64,000 nt of DNA from Aegilops tauschii subsp. strangulata (GCF_002575655.3 NC_053037.3:50294242-50358241), one strand, 5' to 3'. Numbered from the stretch's first letter, positions 21,189 to 33,807 are shown. The notes: generated from the letters alone by a model not told the origin. Made by a program: numbers and translations.

Positions 21189-24100
21189 CTAAGGCGCGGT
21201 GCGGGAGCCAGGCTGGTCGGTGGAGATGACGTCGCCGGCTGAAGGAGTGGCCGGCTGGCGGGTCTCGGCTTGGTCACCACCAGTGGCAGGCGATGCACCC
21301 GCGCGTGACGTGGTGCTGGAGGCGCGGTCAGGCTGAGGCTGGTCGGCCGCTCCACCATCCGGCTCGGCGTCTTCACCCTCCTCCTCCTCCTCCTCCTCGC
21401 CCTCGTCGCTGGAGTGGATCTCCTCCGCCGAGTCTTCACCGTCTGCCGGGTTCAGCCCGAACCACTCCTCCGGCTGGGCGACACCGTACTCATCTACTTT
21501 AGGAGCGAAGAGGCTGGTGTCGGTGTAGTCGGCGATCGCCGAAGCCCGCCGGATGATAGCCGGCCGCGCCGGCTCCAGCTCCGTGTCGGCTTGCTGCCGC
21601 CAGGTAGCCAGCTGGTCCAGACTCAGGCCGGGGTACCAGGCCTTGACGAACTCCAGCGCCCGCCTGGCGCCGGACCGAGCCGCCGAGGCCTTCCAGGCTT
21701 CGAAGCGACCGACCGCCACCTCCAGCCAGTCGGCAGTCCGACTGGGGATGCGGGGAACCACTTCGCCGGGCCAGAGGGCGGCCAATACTTGCGCCCCGGC
21801 ACGCTGAAGCCGGCGAAGCAGTCGGTGAGCCGGCTGGAGACGGGCCTGGATCGCCAAGAGCTGCTCCTCCAGCGAACGACCAGCGCTTGGTGCAATCTTG
21901 AAGCCAGCCTGCCTTCGCGCTTGGCGGCGGGCCTCGATGATCTGGTTGGCGGTGGTAGAGTAGCCAGGGAAGTACTCTGCGCAAGAAAGAAAGAGAATGA
22001 AGAGAAAACACCAAGTCAGAAAACGAGCCAAAAGCGGCAGACGGCAAGAAAGGACGAAGAAGTAGGCGGCTTACCGTCAACCAGATCTTCGATCTGACAA
22101 TAGCCATTGATCAGAGTCTGCCTTGCTTCAGCCCAGCCAGCCGCTTCTGTCTCGTACTCGGCCTGGAGGGCAGCCTCACGGTCCTGCACCGCCTTCAGAG
22201 CCGCCTTGTGGCCCTCCTCCTGGTCGGCCAACCTCTTGGCCAGGCGGTCGCGTTCCTGCACCAAGGCGGCAAGCTCGGCCTCCTTGGCACGAAGGGCAGT
22301 CTGAGACTCTCCCAGTTGTGCCCTCAGACCGGCGTTGGCCGCTGCAGGGACGGCAGAAAAAGAAGAAACAATAAGAGGAAGTCGTCAAGGAAGATCCGAC
22401 CCGACTGCTCAGCAGTCGGCCCGAATCTCGGGGACTACACTCAGTGGGTGCGCTGACGCGCCCCCACGTGAGATAAAGAACAAAGCACTTACCCCGGCTC
22501 TCAGTTAGGTTGGCGGTCTTCTAGGTCAGCTCCCGAGCCTGGGAGTTGAAGGCAGCCGCACGAAGATTGTGGTAGTCCTGCAAGATAGGTAGAAGATCGA
22601 AGTAAGAACAAGAATAGCAAAAGCCAAATCCACTAAGAAGTTCCAAGCCGCCTGCTCAGCAGCCGACTCGGAACTCGGGGACTACACCCAGTGGGTGCGC
22701 TGACGCGCCCCCACGGAAGAAACCAAGATCAAGAAGAAGCAAGATAAGAAGACTAACCCGGATGGCCGCCCGCGTCGCAAGGAATTCGTCGGTGTATTGC
22801 CTCAGCGCCGTAGCCTGGGCCTGGAGCCGGGTCCGGACGTCCTGCGCGGCCACGTTCATCACGGCCGTCCCTCCGCCCGGCGTCCACCCCGAGGTGGCGC
22901 TGGCCACCTCCATGTCCTGGGCCGACGAGCTGGAGCCCGCGGCCGGCTGCGGCTCCGACGCAGCCTTCTGTGGCTCTGACGCAGCCTTCCCCGCGCGCCG
23001 GCTCGGCGGCATCCGGACCGCCAGCTCAGTCCTCGCGGCCGGCTCGCCCCCCGCCGTCTGCGCAGGTGGCAGATCAGGCCGGCCGCCTTGAGCCGTCCCA
23101 GTCGGCGGGGTCGGCACCGGCGCCCTTTCCAGGATGACGACGTCGTCGTCCCTCTCCAGGCCCGGCTGGTCACCGTCGGCTTCTTCTGGCGGGGGCTCCG
23201 GGGCCCCAGGCGCTGCAACGCGCAGTGGGGTGACCAACAAGGCCCCCTCCGCCATCGCCGCAGCTGCAGCCTCCGCTTGGGCCTTGGCTGCGGCGTCGGC
23301 GCGCGCCTTCGCCGCCTCCTCCTCCTGCGCCGCCTGGGCGACAGCCGCCTTCCGTGCCTCTGCCTCCCGCGCCTCCCGCTCCTCCCGCACCTCCCGCGCG
23401 TTCTGTTCCGTCGCCGCCTGAAGGTCGGCACGGGGGTCCACGCGGCGAGTGGTGCTCCCAGATCCCCTCGGCGACTCAACAACGGAGGCGGCAGCCGCCC
23501 GCTCGAGCGACAATGGAGCTCTGGTTGTTTGGAGAAAAAGACAAGGATTCAGGAACCACCAGAGGAAAGAAAGAAAAAAGAGTACACAAAAGAGTGTGAA
23601 CTTACGCCGACACCGTCTGCGGTTGCTTCACCGTCTTGCGGAAGCGAGCCGCCTTCGCGGCCGCCTCCTCCCGCCTAGTCGCCGCTGCCCCGCCTCGGGG
23701 CTTCTTCGACCTACTGCCGAACAAACCCTGCGCGGCACGACGCTTTTGCCCGCCGCCCCGAGCAGGCGGTGCAGCGGAGGAACCCGCGCCGCGGCCAGAC
23801 GCCGACCGACGGCGCGGGACGACTTCGGCCTCGTCGTCGTCCGGCCAGTCGTCGAAGCTGACTCCGTGACCGGAGCCGCCTGCTTCGCCGCCGGCTTGGC
23901 CACCGCCCGGCTCGGTGTTGTCGTCCATAGCAGCCGCCCCCAAGCCAGGGTCCTCCAGATCGTGCTCCGTCCGGTCGGGAACGAATCGGCGCTCCGCGTC
24001 CGACCCGCCGGCAGGCCGAAGAAGAGGGCTCTGTCGAAGACAAGCCGACTAGTCAGAGTCGGCCAAAGGAACTCGGCGACAAAACTGAGAGAAGAAGAAG

Positions 24101-25020
24101 AGGCAAGGAGAACATACTGTGGGCGGCGGATTGGCTCGGCAATATGGCTCCTTGCCGAACTGCCACTCTTCGGAGAGTTTGCAGTTCGCAAGGTAGTTCA
24201 CCATATAGGCCACCTCGTCGTGCGGCATGTCCTTGGTACACATCCGGCTCGGATCGAGCTGGCCACTCATCTGACAGATCAGATGAGGGCGGCTCTGGAG
24301 CGGGAGTACCCGGCGCGTGACGAAGGCGGCCAGCAGGTCGGACCCCGACAAGCCCTCCGACTGGGTCATCGCTCGCACTCGGGCGACGGCTGCGGTTCCA
24401 GCCGGCGTCAGCGTCACGGCCCGGTAGGACCACTGGGGCCGCCTGCCCGCCGGTGGGCCGGCTACGTAAGCCGGCAGATTGACGTAGTCGCCCTGCGGGG
24501 CGACGTTCTTCACGTAGAAGTATGACTTTTGCCATAGCTTCACCGACTGGATCAGCGTGATGATGGGGAAGGGGTTGTCGGCAGCCACCCTCCGCATCAC
24601 GATGAAGGCGCCAGTCTGAGCCGGCACGCCCTGCATGCGCGTGCCCAGCTTGGACTGGAAGAACTCCCCCCAGAGCTCGAGGGTAGGGAGGACGCCGAGG
24701 TAGCCTTCGCACAAGGTGACGAAGGCAGACAGCAGCACCACCGCGTTTGGGGTGAGGTGGTGCGGCTGGAGTTGGTAGAACTCGAGCCAAGAGCGGAAGA
24801 AAGCCCTCACGGGCAGGCCGATGCCGCGCAAGAAATGCGAGCGGAAAACTACCCGCTTGCCTTCCCGCGGCGCCGGCGTAATCTCCTTCGCCGGCGCGAG
24901 GCGGACCTCCACCTTGTCCGCACCGGGCATCCGCCGCGTCTTGCGGAGGAATTCGACATCATCCTCGTGGATGTTGGAGCCGTCCCAATCCCCGCCGTAC
25001 TGCTCCGTGGTGGGAGGCAT
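21189..25020 (-). pseudogene. Antisense six-exon gene of the Tat element (transposase_28-like protein), one in-frame stop
   Basis: Proposed exons on the minus strand: 25020-24118, 24030-23606, 23520-22758, 22577-22493, 22341-22075 and 21976-21189. All introns are GT-AG with good donors (GTATGT, GTAAGT, GTTAGT, GTAAGT, GTAAGC). Exon lengths sum to 3231 bases, 1077 codons including the stop, and the phases 0, 2, 0, 1, 1 all fit. Exon 1 resembles the 'putative gypsy type transposon' family (PF04195) around PVRAFFRSWLEFYQLQPHHL. Exon 2 is basic and Gly/Ala-rich. Exon 3 has a long E/A/R coiled-coil-like stretch. Exon 5 is coiled coil (LRAKEAELAALVQERDRLAK). Exon 6 ends in an acidic E run. TAG at 22523-22521 in exon 4 is the only break. 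Antisense ORFs are known in the Tat lineage; the function is unknown. Confidence 0.8.
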
Positions 25021-25158
25021 GGCGAAAACGAACGCGGCGGCGGAGGAACGAGTGGTGGAAGAGCGCGACGGTGAGGCGCTGTTGCAAGAAACGGCAGGAG
25101 GAAGAAGATGGTGGAAAGAGGAGGAGCGTGCGAGAGCCTGCCGCTCTCCCTCTCCCCC

Positions 25159-25166
25159 TACTTATA
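25159..25166 (-). promoter_or_regulatory. Probable TATA box of the antisense gene
   Basis: The minus strand reads TATAAGTA, about 140 bases upstream of the antisense ATG at 25020. With initiation about 30 bases downstream, the 5' untranslated region would be about 110 bases. No other TATA-like site lies between it and the ATG. Confidence 0.55.
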
Positions 25167-25616
25167 GCTTCGCGAGGTGAAGCCGGGGAGGCCGGGCGTG
25201 GGGTGAGACGTGGTATTAACTGCACCCACTCCCCCCACGCCTCGCGATTATTACGCCCTAAAGGCGTGCCGAAACCGCCGCAAGGAGATGTGCGGGCGGT
25301 TTCGGGCTACAGAGAATCCACGCCTGGGCCCGGGCGTGGGCGTGGCGGGCCCCCGCCCTGCGGCGACGTCCCGTCGCGCGCGTGGGCTGGCAGGCTTTTT
25401 AGCCAAGAGAGGCCATGTGGTTCGCAGGCGGCAAGTGGCCGGCCCGCGGCCCGGTGCACGCGCTGGCGAGCTCCCGCCCTCCGACTCCAAATTTTTTGGT
25501 CAAGACGGCGCGCCCGACCCAAGCCGGCTCCCAGCTGCCGGCTTGTCAAGATAGGAAGCTGATCGAGCTTCTCGACTCCTACCCAACCTCGAAGCCCAAT
25601 CAGCTTCGGGGACTAC
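25167..25616 (+). other. G5 3' untranslated region with polypurine tract
   Basis: GC-rich, no supported ORF. The tract GCTTCGGGGACTAC (25603-25616) directly precedes the 3' LTR. The region between the antisense promoter and the tract probably also holds upstream promoter elements of the antisense gene. Confidence 0.65.
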
Positions 25617-26848
25617 TGTCGGAGTAAATGGCCACGGGTAGCCTAACCGACTGCCCCTGGCTCTTCCAAAAATTATCAGGCCTTTGGGCCTTCAAGCATT
25701 TCAAGCATTGGGCCGGCTTCCCCGGCCGGCTACTTCTGAAGCCGACTCTCAGAAGGCGACCCAGCCTCAGCAACCTCCCCCCAAGATAACCACGGGATGG
25801 CCGACTCCAGGAAGCCGGCCATAGAGGATGCCGACTCCCCAGAGTCGGCCATGAAGAACGCCGACTCCCCCGAGTCGGCCACGAAGAGCGCCGACTCCAA
25901 GAAGTCGGCCAAGACCGCACCCACCAAAACTACACCCACATAACGGTGACAAGACGGGGTGTGGCCACAGTGCGGCCCACTACCCCCGAAGCCCGAGGCA
26001 GGCATGGCCACAGGACGCCGTACGGGTCAGCCATCTCCCGTCCGGCTCGGCACTGTATCCATGCCGGCCTCAACGTCATCCACGACCAGCGCTAGTACGG
26101 CCCACGGGCGGCGGGCCCCTTTAGCCAGAGAGATAGGCGAAGGCGGCCCGGCCTCCCCTAGTCGGCCAAGAGCGTAGCCGGCCCCCAGAAGCCGGCTACC
26201 CCCCTTCCTCGAAGCATGCGCCACATTAAGGAGACAAGACGAGGTAAGGCTACAGTGAGAGCCCTCGAGGCGGCACACTGTAGCCACGCTTACCTCAACG
26301 GAGCCCTCGTCATCAGGGGCGAGGCTACAGTAAGCAGCCGCCGACAAAACCCTAGGCGGTGGGGCTGGCCTGCCGACCAAGAGGCTGGCAGCCGGCGGGA
26401 CCCACCAGTCGGCGGGCCCCAACGGCCGGCGGAGAAGCCGGCGAGCGTAGACACTGATGGCTGGGACCCGCGCCCAGCCGGATTACAATTGTACCCCCGG
26501 GGGGTAGGCTTATATAAACCCCCTGGGGCACCCATGCAAAGGGTTGGCTTCTTAGCATTACACACACACCATAGAGAGAGAGAGAAGCAAGAGCTAGCCT
26601 TCTTCTTCTTCTCCCTTGAACCCAACAGCTCTAGGAGCATTTGTAGCTACTCTTTCTGATCTAGTGATCATGCGGAGACCCCGCAGAGCAGGACTAGGGG
26701 TGTTATCTCCTCGGAGAGCCCCGAACCTGGGTCAGATCCGCCGGCGTGCATGTCTTCGCCTCATCCCGTTTCCAGGCACCGGCGACGTCTTACTGGCACC
26801 CACCATGATAAGCCACCCGTTGGCATATGTCGCACCTACCACCCGACA
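25617..26848 (+). repeat. G5 3' LTR
   Basis: The LTR has 1232 bp. It differs from the 5' LTR by about 23 substitutions, a 26-base insertion near 25690-25715 holding two copies of TCAAGCATT, and a short GA-repeat change near 26575. Confidence 0.95.
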
Positions 26849-26853
26849 ATAAC

Positions 26854-29409
26854 AGAGTAGCAATCACACACTTATTACAACGAATATCTCAAAAGAGAAT
26901 AAGTCTGATAAATATGGCTTAAGGCCATCTAAGTATGATAACAGCGGAAGGCTTGGAAGATAAGTGAGTCCATCAACTCCAACGGCATCACTGAGTATAA
27001 GACCACGACCTAAGGCACCTTACTCGTCGTCTGAAAAGTCTGCAACATAAAACGTTGCAGCCCGAAAACGGGTCAGCACATGGAATATGCGTGCAATGTA
27101 ACACATAGAGAATAATGAACATAATAATGCTATACTACATGCATATATGGCTGGTGGAAAGCTGTATGGTTACAGTTTTACGAAAAGCCAATTTTTCCCT
27201 ACTGCAAAGGAATAAATTTTATTTAACTATCATGGTGGTTGTGAAACATTGAGAAGGTACCTCCAACTCAATCCCAATTAAGTGTCATCATTAACCCAAC
27301 AAAATTAATTAAGTAACAGGGTGATGAGATTCACATGATAATCCAGATACTAGATACTCAAGTTGTCCATAACCGGGGACACGGCTAACCATGATTAGTT
27401 TGTACACTCTGCAGAGGTTTGTGCACTTTTCCCCACAAGACTCGATCGCCTCCGCTTGATTCTCGCACTGCATGATGTTTGAGAAACGGACGACCGAGAC
27501 ACAGTCTTTCAGAAGCGTTAACTCTCTACTCTGGGTAGACCGTACCACCTACATCCCCTACATCTGCTAGTCTACCTCTTCAAGAGCTCACACAACTTAA
27601 TCAACTATGCTAGAGCCCATAATAGCATGTGGCTGCACATGGAAGTTTCTAGCATGAATAATCTAATGATCCCTTTGAGCCTGGGTGGCGGTCCATAGGA
27701 TGATCACACGGGTACTCCGGGATATCCAAAAATACAGGCAACACTGGGTTCTCCAGGTGCCTCAATCCACCCAGATGTGAGTTTTAGTTGCCACCTTAAG
27801 TAAGCCATTAGTTAACAATCTCACATCTGTCATGAATATCTCTCAAACCCAATCCACGTCTACAAGCATAGCATAGCAATATAATAGCAAACGTAGAAGT
27901 AACTCCCAAGGGTTTGATAATAAAACAGGTAATAGGTACTACCTCAACTACTTCCCAATACCCACAATTTAAATTGGATCCTAACCATGCAGTGTTTGAG
28001 GATTGATCTAATGCAATAAAAACTGGGTATGGAAAAGTATGATCAAAGTGTTACTTGCCTTGCAGATGATCCGCGTAACCTAGAGATTCGAAGTAACAAG
28101 CGGCGCGCTCCGGGTACTCTATCGCAAACAAACAAGCAAACAATACGTACTCATCTAATGCACAAGTAAAACTCAAATAGAAGAACTAACCAGAAAGTTT
28201 AACTTAAGAACTCCGGTTTGCAAAAAGAATCAAATCGAACGAAGCAACGAAAATCAAACGGCGAAAGAAACAAGCTTCGTTTACTAATCTGGATCTAGGT
28301 CAAATTTTACAGTAGCAAAAACTTGTTTGAGTAGGTTAAATGGAAAGAGAATTTCAAGACAAAACTCTAGGCGCTTGAATCGCCTGATTCCGATAAACGA
28401 GCGAAAAGTTAAACGAAAACGAAGTTCTGATCTGAAATCACGATCTGGAATAATCGCGGAAAAATCCGACGAAAAAGAAAAACTGACGAACAGTTAAACG
28501 AACGAACGTTCGTTAACAGTGACAATCCGACGCGGTGAACGTTCACTAAGTAATAAAACCAAAAAAATAAACCGATCTAAAAAACGAAAACTAGGGTTTT
28601 AAAAAAAACCGAATCGTTTTTTTTTTAACCGGACTCGAGCGACGGCGGCTTCGGCTACCTCGGCGGGCAGCTCCGGCGGGGCTCGGGCGGCGGCGCGGCG
28701 CTGCATCGGGCGGCGGCGGGTGCGGGTCGGGGCGGCGGCGGGGTGAGTAGAGGAGGCAAGGTGGGGGTATATAAGGAGGGGGAGGGTGGCCTGGAGGAGG
28801 GGGCAAGGCGGCGGCGGGCGGCGTGTTCGAGCGGGACTCGGCGGCGGCGGCGTCGTGCGCGCGAGGGAGACGACGGGAGGTGTGCCGGCCTGGCTCGGCT
28901 GGGCCTCGGCCCGGTCGGGCGCGGGTTTTTTTTTAATATTCCGCCGAATCTAAAAAAATCGCAGAAAAATAAATAAAAATCCAAAAATGATAAAAAAAAT
29001 TCCCCGTCTAATTAAAATAATTTGAACAAGGTGAACATTTTTTTGACCCAAAAATGCAGTTTTGAAAACGTGCAATTTTTTTAATGCAAGTAAAATTGCA
29101 AATAAAATCCAATATATGATTTTAATATTTTTCCTCCAATATTTCAATTGTTTTGGAGAAGTCATATTTTCTCCTCTCATTTATTTTAATATGAAATATT
29201 TTTCGGAGAGAAAAATAATTAAAACCAAAAATCCTCGTTTTATTATTTGATAAAAAATCAAATATGAAAAATCGGGAAAATCCCCAACTCTCTCCGAGGG
29301 TCCTTGAGTTGCTTAGGATTTATCGAGGATTTGCCAAAATGCAATAAAATATGCTATGCAATGATGATCTAATGTATAACATTCCAAATTGAAAATTTGG
29401 GATGTTACA
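26854..29409 (-). repeat. G4 3' LTR, main piece
   Basis: It continues the LTR after the G5 insertion and ends GGGATGTTACA at 29409. It holds a GC-rich block with CGG repeats (28640-28920) flanked by A/T runs, a TATATA-like site near 28768, and an AT-rich end. With 12768-12866 it totals 2655 bp. Confidence 0.93.
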
Positions 29410-29424
29410 AACCTACCCCCTTAA
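29410..29424 (-). other. G4 polypurine tract
   Basis: The minus strand reads CTTAAGGGGGTAGGTTT just before the LTR start TGTAACATCCC. The pol stop codon TAA (29423-29421) lies within it. Confidence 0.75.
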
Positions 29425-32400
29425 GATGAATCTCGCCCTCGAGATTCGGGTTGGCTAGAAAATAGGTGAGAGTGGTTCTTCCGTAGATCTTCCTCTCGCT
29501 CCCAGGTGGCTTCATCTTCCGTATGGTGACTCCACTGGACTTTGCAAAACTTGATAACCTTACTGCGGGTGACTCGGCTGGCATACTCAAGAATCTTAAC
29601 TGGTTTCTCCTCATAGGTCAAATCACTTTCCAGCTGAATCGCTTCCAGTGGCACTGTATCTCTCAGTGGTATCTCAGCCATCTCTGCGTGGCACTTCTTC
29701 AACTGGGAAACGTGAAATACATCATGAACTCCTGACAATCCTTCAGGCAATTCCAGCTTGTAGGCAACTTCTCCCATACGTTCCAAAACTCTGTATGGTC
29801 CGATAAAACGGGGCGCTAACTTTCCCTTAACTCCAAAGCGCTTCACTCCTCGAAGTGGTGATACTCGAAGATAAACTCTGTCTCTGACTTCGTGAACTGT
29901 CTCCTTACGTTTTGAATCCGCATAACTCTTCTGTCTGGACTGGGCTACCTTGAGCCTATCGCGAATCAACCTTACTTTCTGTTCAGACTCCTTAATCAAA
30001 TCTGGTCCAAACAACTGACGGTCTCCAACTTCGTCCCATAACAATGGTGTTCTACACCTTCTTCCGTACAAAGCTTCGAAAGGGGCCATCTTCAAACTGG
30101 TTTGATAACCGTTGTTGTAAGAAAACTCTGCATATGGCAAATTGTCGTCCCAACTAGATCCATAATCTAGCGCACAAGCTCTCAACATGTCTTCCAAAAT
30201 CTGATTGACTCTCTCAGTCTGTCCATCTGTCTGTGGGTGAAAGGCTGTACTGAATTCTAGCCTGGTTCTCAAAGTTTCATGTAACTGATTCCAAAACTTC
30301 GAGGTAAACTGGGTTCCTCTATCTGATACAATGGTCCTCGGAACTCCATGCAAACATACGATTCTGGTCATGTATATCTTTGCCAACTTAGCACTGGTGT
30401 AAGTGGTCTTCACTGGGATGAAATGAGCTACTTTCGTCAAACGGTCGACTACAACCCATATTGAGTCATAGCCTGAACGAGTCCTGGGCAATCCCGTGAT
30501 AAAATCCATGCCTAGTTTATCCCACTTCCATTCGGTTATCGGCAATGGTTGTAGCAATCCCGCTGGCTTCTGATGTTCTGCCTTCACTCTCTGACATACA
30601 TCACAAACTGCTACATATTCCGCAATATCCTTCTTCCTTCCGGTCCACCAGAAAGTATCCTTCAAATCCAAATACATCTTGGTATTTCCTGGGTGAATCG
30701 AATACGGTGAATCATGGGCCTCTTGCAAGATCAACTTCCTGATCTCCAGATCATTGGGCACATAAACGCGGTCCTCAAACCATAAGGTATCGTGCTCATC
30801 CTCACGAAATCCCTTGGCTTTTCCTTTGCTCAACTTTTCCTTTATCTCGTCAATCTCCTTGTCTGTCTTCTGAGCTTCTCTGATCTTTTCCATCAAGGTA
30901 GACTGAATCTCCAATGTTGCTAAATAGCCTCTTGGAACTATCTCCAAACATAGCTCGCGAAGGTCCTCGGCTAACTCCTGGGGTAACTCTCCTGTCATGA
31001 GGGTGTTGACATGGCTCTTGCGGCTCAACGCGTCTGCTACTACGTTAGCCTTCCCTGGGTGATAATGCAATCTCATATCATAGTCCTTAATAAGCTCCAA
31101 CCATCTCCTTTGCCTGAGATTTAACTCCTTCTGTGTGAAAATGTACTTCAAACTCTTGTGATCCGTGTACACCTCACAATGGTTTCTGATGAGAAAATGT
31201 CTCCAGTTCTTCAACGCATGCACTACGGCTGCTAATTCCAAATCATGCGTGGCATAATTCTTCTCATGGGGTTTAAGTTGTCGTGAAGCATATGACACAA
31301 CTCTTCCTTCCTGCATAAGCACTGCTCCAAGTCCTCGACGAGAAGCGTCGCAATAAACTTCATAATCCTTGCGTTGATCTGGCAGAATCAACACTGGTGA
31401 TGTAACCAATCGTTTCTTCAGCTCTTGGAAACTAGCTTCACATTCCTCAGTCCAATTGAACTTGGTGTCCTTCTTCAATAACTCAGTCATGGGTTTAGCA
31501 ATCTTCGAGAAATTCTCGATGAATCTCCGGTAGTATCCTGCGAGTCCAAGAAAACTCCGGATCTCTCCAACTGACGTGGGTGATTCCCAACTTGTTACCG
31601 TGTCAACTTTGGCGGGATCTACTGCTATTCCTTCTCCGGATATAACATGTCCGAGGAATCCAACTTCCTTCAGCCAAAATTCGCATTTGCTGAACTTGGC
31701 GTATAACTGATGTTCTCTGAGCTTCTCAAGTACCAAACGCAAATGCTCCTTATGCTCTTCTTCATTCTTGGAATAGACTAAAATATCGTCAATGAACACC
31801 ACGACGAACTTATCCAAAAACTCCATAAACACTTTGTTCATCAGGTTCATGAAATAGGCAGGTGCGTTAGTCAGACCGAATGACATAACAGTATACTCAT
31901 ATAGCCCATATCTGGTGGTAAAAGCCGTCTTAGGTATATCCTGCTCTCGAATCTTTAACTGATGGTATCCTGATCGTAGATCGATCTTGGAAAATACTTT
32001 AGCTCCTTGTAAGCGGTCAAACAAATCATTGATCATCGGCAGTGGGTACTTGTTTTTGATGGTCACTTCATTCAATCCACGATAATCAACAACCATCCTC
32101 AACGACCCATCTTTCTTATCCACTAGAAGTACTGGTGATCCCCAAGGTGATGAACTTGGGTGAATATAGCCCTTATCCAATAACTCCTTAATCTGCTTCT
32201 TAATCTCCTCCAAATCTTTTGCGGGCATCCTGTACGGTCTCTTAGATATTGGCCCTGTGCCTGGCAAAAGTTCAATTAAGAACTCAATGTCTCTATCCGG
32301 TGGCATGCCTGGCAACTCTTCTGGAAATACATCCGGGTAATCCTTCACCACTGGCACTTCCTCCTGTACAACTCCTGATAAGGAATTCACTTGAGTCCTC

Positions 32401-32759
32401 TTCGGCATATGCCGGGATACATACTTAATCCTTCTTCCTTCTGGGGTGGTAAGCAAAATCGACTTACTGGCGCACTCAATGTTCCCTTCATACTTTGATA
32501 ACCAATCCATGCCTAATATCACATCCAATCCTTGCGATTCCAATATTATTAGGTCTGAGGGAAACAGGTAGTTACCAATCCTTAATGGTAACCGTTCACA
32601 CCATAAACTAGCCATATACTCTGCTCCTGGTGAGGTTACTAACATGGGTGACCTAAGGGCTTGGGTTGGCAGTTTATACTTATCCACAAATCCCCTTGAT
32701 ATGTACGAATGCGATGCACCAGTATCAAAAAGAACGAGTGTAGTAAATGACTTAACCAT
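29421..32759 (-). CDS. pol: G4 pol polyprotein, Tekay chromovirus, 1112 codons open
   Basis: The minus strand is open from ATG 32759 to TAA 29421. The domain order is protease ([11 protein letters not shown], residues 11-21), RT ([14 protein letters not shown] near 260; FIDDIL at 322), RNase H ([13 protein letters not shown]), integrase HHCC finger (H-x-H...CDVCQR), DDE core ([40 protein letters not shown]), the GPY/F-like region ([18 protein letters not shown]) and a C-terminal chromodomain ([14 protein letters not shown]...[10 protein letters not shown]). The chromodomain is the mark of chromoviruses and is thought to guide integration. The ATG is probably not the original start: the frame continues upstream through TAG 32786-32784 into gag. 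Pol itself shows no break. Confidence 0.95.
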   Translation of the reverse strand: MVKSFTTLVLFDTGASHSYISRGFVDKYKLPTQALRSPMLVTSPGAEYMASLWCERLPLRIGNYLFPSDLIILESQGLDVILGMDWLSKYEGNIECASKSILLTTPEGRRIKYVSRHMPKRTQVNSLSGVVQEEVPVVKDYPDVFPEELPGMPPDRDIEFLIELLPGTGPISKRPYRMPAKDLEEIKKQIKELLDKGYIHPSSSPWGSPVLLVDKKDGSLRMVVDYRGLNEVTIKNKYPLPMINDLFDRLQGAKVFSKIDLRSGYHQLKIREQDIPKTAFTTRYGLYEYTVMSFGLTNAPAYFMNLMNKVFMEFLDKFVVVFIDDILVYSKNEEEHKEHLRLVLEKLREHQLYAKFSKCEFWLKEVGFLGHVISGEGIAVDPAKVDTVTSWESPTSVGEIRSFLGLAGYYRRFIENFSKIAKPMTELLKKDTKFNWTEECEASFQELKKRLVTSPVLILPDQRKDYEVYCDASRRGLGAVLMQEGRVVSYASRQLKPHEKNYATHDLELAAVVHALKNWRHFLIRNHCEVYTDHKSLKYIFTQKELNLRQRRWLELIKDYDMRLHYHPGKANVVADALSRKSHVNTLMTGELPQELAEDLRELCLEIVPRGYLATLEIQSTLMEKIREAQKTDKEIDEIKEKLSKGKAKGFREDEHDTLWFEDRVYVPNDLEIRKLILQEAHDSPYSIHPGNTKMYLDLKDTFWWTGRKKDIAEYVAVCDVCQRVKAEHQKPAGLLQPLPITEWKWDKLGMDFITGLPRTRSGYDSIWVVVDRLTKVAHFIPVKTTYTSAKLAKIYMTRIVCLHGVPRTIVSDRGTQFTSKFWNQLHETLRTRLEFSTAFHPQTDGQTERVNQILEDMLRACALDYGSSWDDNLPYAEFSYNNGYQTSLKMAPFEALYGRRCRTPLLWDEVGDRQLFGPDLIKESEQKVRLIRDRLKVAQSRQKSYADSKRKETVHEVRDRVYLRVSPLRGVKRFGVKGKLAPRFIGPYRVLERMGEVAYKLELPEGLSGVHDVFHVSQLKKCHAEMAEIPLRDTVPLEAIQLESDLTYEEKPVKILEYASRVTRSKVIKFCKVQWSHHTEDEATWEREEDLRKNHSHLFSSQPESRGRDSS

Positions 32760-32783
32760 AAACTTACCTATTACTGCATCAGG

Positions 32784-33807
32784 CTATGCTTCAACCTCTT
32801 CCACGCTCACGTGGTTCACATGTCCTTTATTGAAAGGGTTCGGCTTCTTTCCAGAGCTTCCATTGCCATTTCCATTCTGGGCTTCAGGACAATCAGTTGC
32901 ATAATGTCCAGTCTTCTGGCACTTGAAACAAGTAATGTGGCTTAGATCCCTCTTGGCTGGGGTAGATGGGGTATTACGGTTCTGTCCGTTGCTTCCTCCA
33001 TTCCCATTACCATTCTTGGAGCCATTATGGTTGTGCGACTACCTCCTCCATGGGTATGCTGAAACTGTCCTCCCGGTTTCGGGGTAAAACATGGCTTCTG
33101 CTGGGCTCCAGAATTATACTTCCCTTGTCCATACTTCCTCTTACGGTTTTCAATCTGCTGCTGCTTCCCTTCAATCATGAGCGCTCTATCTACCAACTCC
33201 TGGTAGTTGTTGAAGGTTGCTACCGTTAGCTGCATGCTCAGCTCATCATTCAATCCTTCGAGAAACTTCTCCTGCTTGGCTGCATCTGTAGCAACGTCAT
33301 CTGGTGCATAACGAGCTAACTTACTGAAATCCTCCACATACTGGCCTACGGTGCGTCCTCCTTGGCGTAGGTTATGAAACTCACGCTTCTTCATGGCCAT
33401 AGCTCCTGCTGAAACATGGGCTGTACGAAAAGCTTGCTGAAACTGGTCCCATGTGACAGTGTCAATAGGGTGTGTGGCTGTGTAATTCTCCCACCATGAT
33501 GTTGTGGGTCCATCAAGCTGATGTGCGGCAAAACGCACTCTTTCCGCATCTGTGCATCCTGCAGTGGCCAACTCCCTTCCAACTTTGCGGAGCCAATCAT
33601 CTGCAACAATCGGCTCGGTGCTGCTGGAAAACACCGGCGGATTTAGCCTCAAGAAACGGGCTAAGTGATCAACAGGTGGTGGTGGTGGGTTGTTGTTGTT
33701 GTCGTTGCCTTGGTTCTGTACTAGCACTTGCATCAGGGCATTCTGTTGCTGAATCAACTGAGTGATCTCCGGTGGGAAAAAAATCCGGTGTCGCGTCTCG
33801 GAGGCAT
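32784..33807 (-). pseudogene. gag: G4 gag, broken by two frameshifts and a TAG
   Basis: The likely start is ATG 33807 (MPPRRDTG). A 7-base A run at 33777-33783 (T run on the coding strand) has lost the frame. The frame then resumes with QQQNALMQVLVQN, followed by the capsid region (PIVADDWLRKV, WWENYTATHP, WDQFQQAFRTAHV, MKKREFHNLRQGGRTVGQY). A second shift near 33030-33045 precedes the zinc knuckle CFKCQKTGHYATDC (32930-32889), which is back in the pol frame. TAG at 32786-32784 ends gag nine codons before the pol ATG; intact relatives read through as one gag-pol frame, so this stop is probably a mutation. Confidence 0.88.

Larger units (their letters stand above)
12867..26848 (+). mobile_element. 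G5: Tat-clade Gypsy retrotransposon with an antisense gene
   Basis: The LTRs TGTCGGAGTAAATGG...CCCGACA lie at 12867-14072 and 25617-26848. The TSD ATAAC at 12862-12866 and 26849-26853 is perfect. The plus strand has a tRNA-Lys primer site, gag-protease-RT-RNase H-second RNase H-integrase, a long 3' region holding a spliced gene on the minus strand, and the polypurine tract GCTTCGGGGACTAC at 25603-25616. The dual RNase H and the antisense gene place it in the Tat lineage. I count about 23 LTR substitutions (about 1.9%). Confidence 0.95.

Noticed and set aside
28591..28984. Pro/Arg-rich ORFs in the G4 LTRs (also 36725-37192)
   Set aside because: They are translations of a CGG-repeat block that varies in length between the two LTRs.
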